Positions 63,570 to 64,000 of a DNA stretch of 64,000 nucleotides are shown here, in pieces. Positions within the stretch are counted from its first letter, which is position 1. Every line of letters begins with the position of its first letter. This DNA comes from CAVSWT01 sp963731745. GTDB taxonomy: Bacteria; Bacteroidota; Ignavibacteria; Ignavibacteriales; Ignavibacteriaceae. Where the stretch lies: assembly GCA_963731745.1 (NCBI GenBank), contig CAVSWT010000019.1, positions 1-64,000 on the forward strand. Reading direction: 5' to 3'. The notes under the pieces are model-generated. The model worked only from the letters and a program-made list of their open reading frames with translations, was not told the origin of the DNA and searched no databases. The position numbers and the translations under genes are program-made.

Positions 63570-64000
63570 TTACCTTTTTAATTCTCTATTTAATTCTTCT
63601 TTTAATTTATCTGCATCTAAACAAAAGTAATATGTTGATAAAAAATGTTCCGCAGATGATTCTTCGCCTGCGTTGATATAATTAGCATAACCGGCTGCTA
63701 TAGCTCCTAACATTTCTTTACTATTTATGCAATCACTCTTTTTAAAACGGAAATATTGATCTAAATAATCTATGATGTCTTCATTTTCATTTATAAATAA
63801 ATCATAAATTTCATCGTTTATTCCAAACACTTCGCCGCTTTCATATTTCCAGCAATTGATTGGGCTAAAGGTAGTATAGCTCTCTCCGTTAAAGTGATCA
63901 AAAATAGGATTGCCTGTTATGATAATCTTACCAGGGACCTCATCTGATTCAACTTCATAGGGCGCAGTTATACCTGAATAAATTGAATCCGATAGATAGA
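63570..64000 (-). CDS. Hypothetical protein, 5' end beyond the window
   Basis: An open frame from the window edge to the stop at 63570 (the GTG at 63830 is not a convincing start, since the frame stays open upstream with coding-like sequence such as VPGKIIITGNPIFDHFNGES and TTFSPINCWKYESGEVFG). No family recognised. The C-terminal part is helical (NSKEMLGAIAAGYANYINAG, DKLKEELNRELKR). It lies 4 bases from the small gene behind it. Confidence 0.6.
   Translation of the reverse strand, partial: YLSDSIYSGITAPYEVESDEVPGKIIITGNPIFDHFNGESYTTFSPINCWKYESGEVFGINDEIYDLFINENEDIIDYLDQYFRFKKSDCINSKEMLGAIAAGYANYINAGEESSAEHFLSTYYFCLDADKLKEELNRELKR

Noticed and set aside
1..64000. tRNA, rRNA or CRISPR array
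   Set aside because: No T-loop-type GGTTCGAATCC with matching acceptor arms, no rRNA-like stretch and no regularly spaced repeats were seen in the spacers.

Overview
The window reads as chromosome of an AT-rich member of the Bacteroidota/Chlorobi line, most likely class Ignavibacteria. Three things point there: a C-terminal type IX secretion (T9SS) sorting domain with the SQNYPNPFNPNTVIKYSIP signature on a multiheme cytochrome, a second T9SS-cargo-like protein and a T9SS plug protein (DUF5103), and promoters of the TAnnTTTG type. The placement is inferred from protein flavour; no rRNA or tRNA gene was seen.

Layout. 1-10.4 kb is accessory: a bacillithiol-type deacetylase with an in-frame stop, a YtcJ-like amidohydrolase, a DUF6174 lipoprotein, an NTF2-like protein, divergent katG/oxyR, an aminotransferase, a receiver-like protein without its phospho-acceptor, and a decayed adhesin fragment. 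10.4-20.2 kb carries prmA, a small GIY-YIG nuclease gene inside an inverted-repeat unit, a frameshifted M28 peptidase, dacB, a TatD/radical-SAM fusion, a lipoprotein with a frameshifted TonB-dependent receptor, and purM. 20.5-28.6 kb (plus strand) has a nine-heme-motif secreted cytochrome, hrcA-grpE-dnaJ, a helix-hairpin-helix protein, a pseudopilin-like protein, a PilM-like protein and rsmD. 28.7-45 kb holds coaD, an SDR, an aminotransferase, aroE, a TPR protein, sucC, pruA, an acyl-CoA synthetase, msrA-msrB, suhB and lon with a free-methionine-sulfoxide reductase. 45-52 kb is information processing: dnaX, cmk, rpsA, mtaB. 52-64 kb (minus strand) is cell envelope: a T9SS cargo protein, a beta-barrel protein, an NYN nuclease, LptD, a ROK kinase, a LEA-2 lipoprotein, a Gfo/Idh/MocA oxidoreductase, the T9SS plug and two unknowns.

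Two themes stand out. First, oxidative-stress and methionine-sulfoxide repair genes recur (katG/oxyR, msrA-msrB, fRMsr next to lon, bacillithiol-type deacetylase). Second, at least nine genes carry a single-base lesion. All nine are genes I would call accessory, while every housekeeping gene is intact. This may be real decay or uncorrected indels, and should be settled before any of these genes is called functional.

The most interesting candidates are: (i) an A8 tract with a slippery A-AAA-AAC heptamer and a small hairpin in dnaX, where either direction of slippage would stop within a few codons and yield a gamma-like subunit; (ii) a GIY-YIG gene bounded by imperfect inverted repeats, with an empty hairpin version elsewhere and a 192-bp tandem duplication beside it; (iii) a small cluster of helix-hairpin-helix, pseudopilin-like and degenerate PilM-like genes behind dnaJ.
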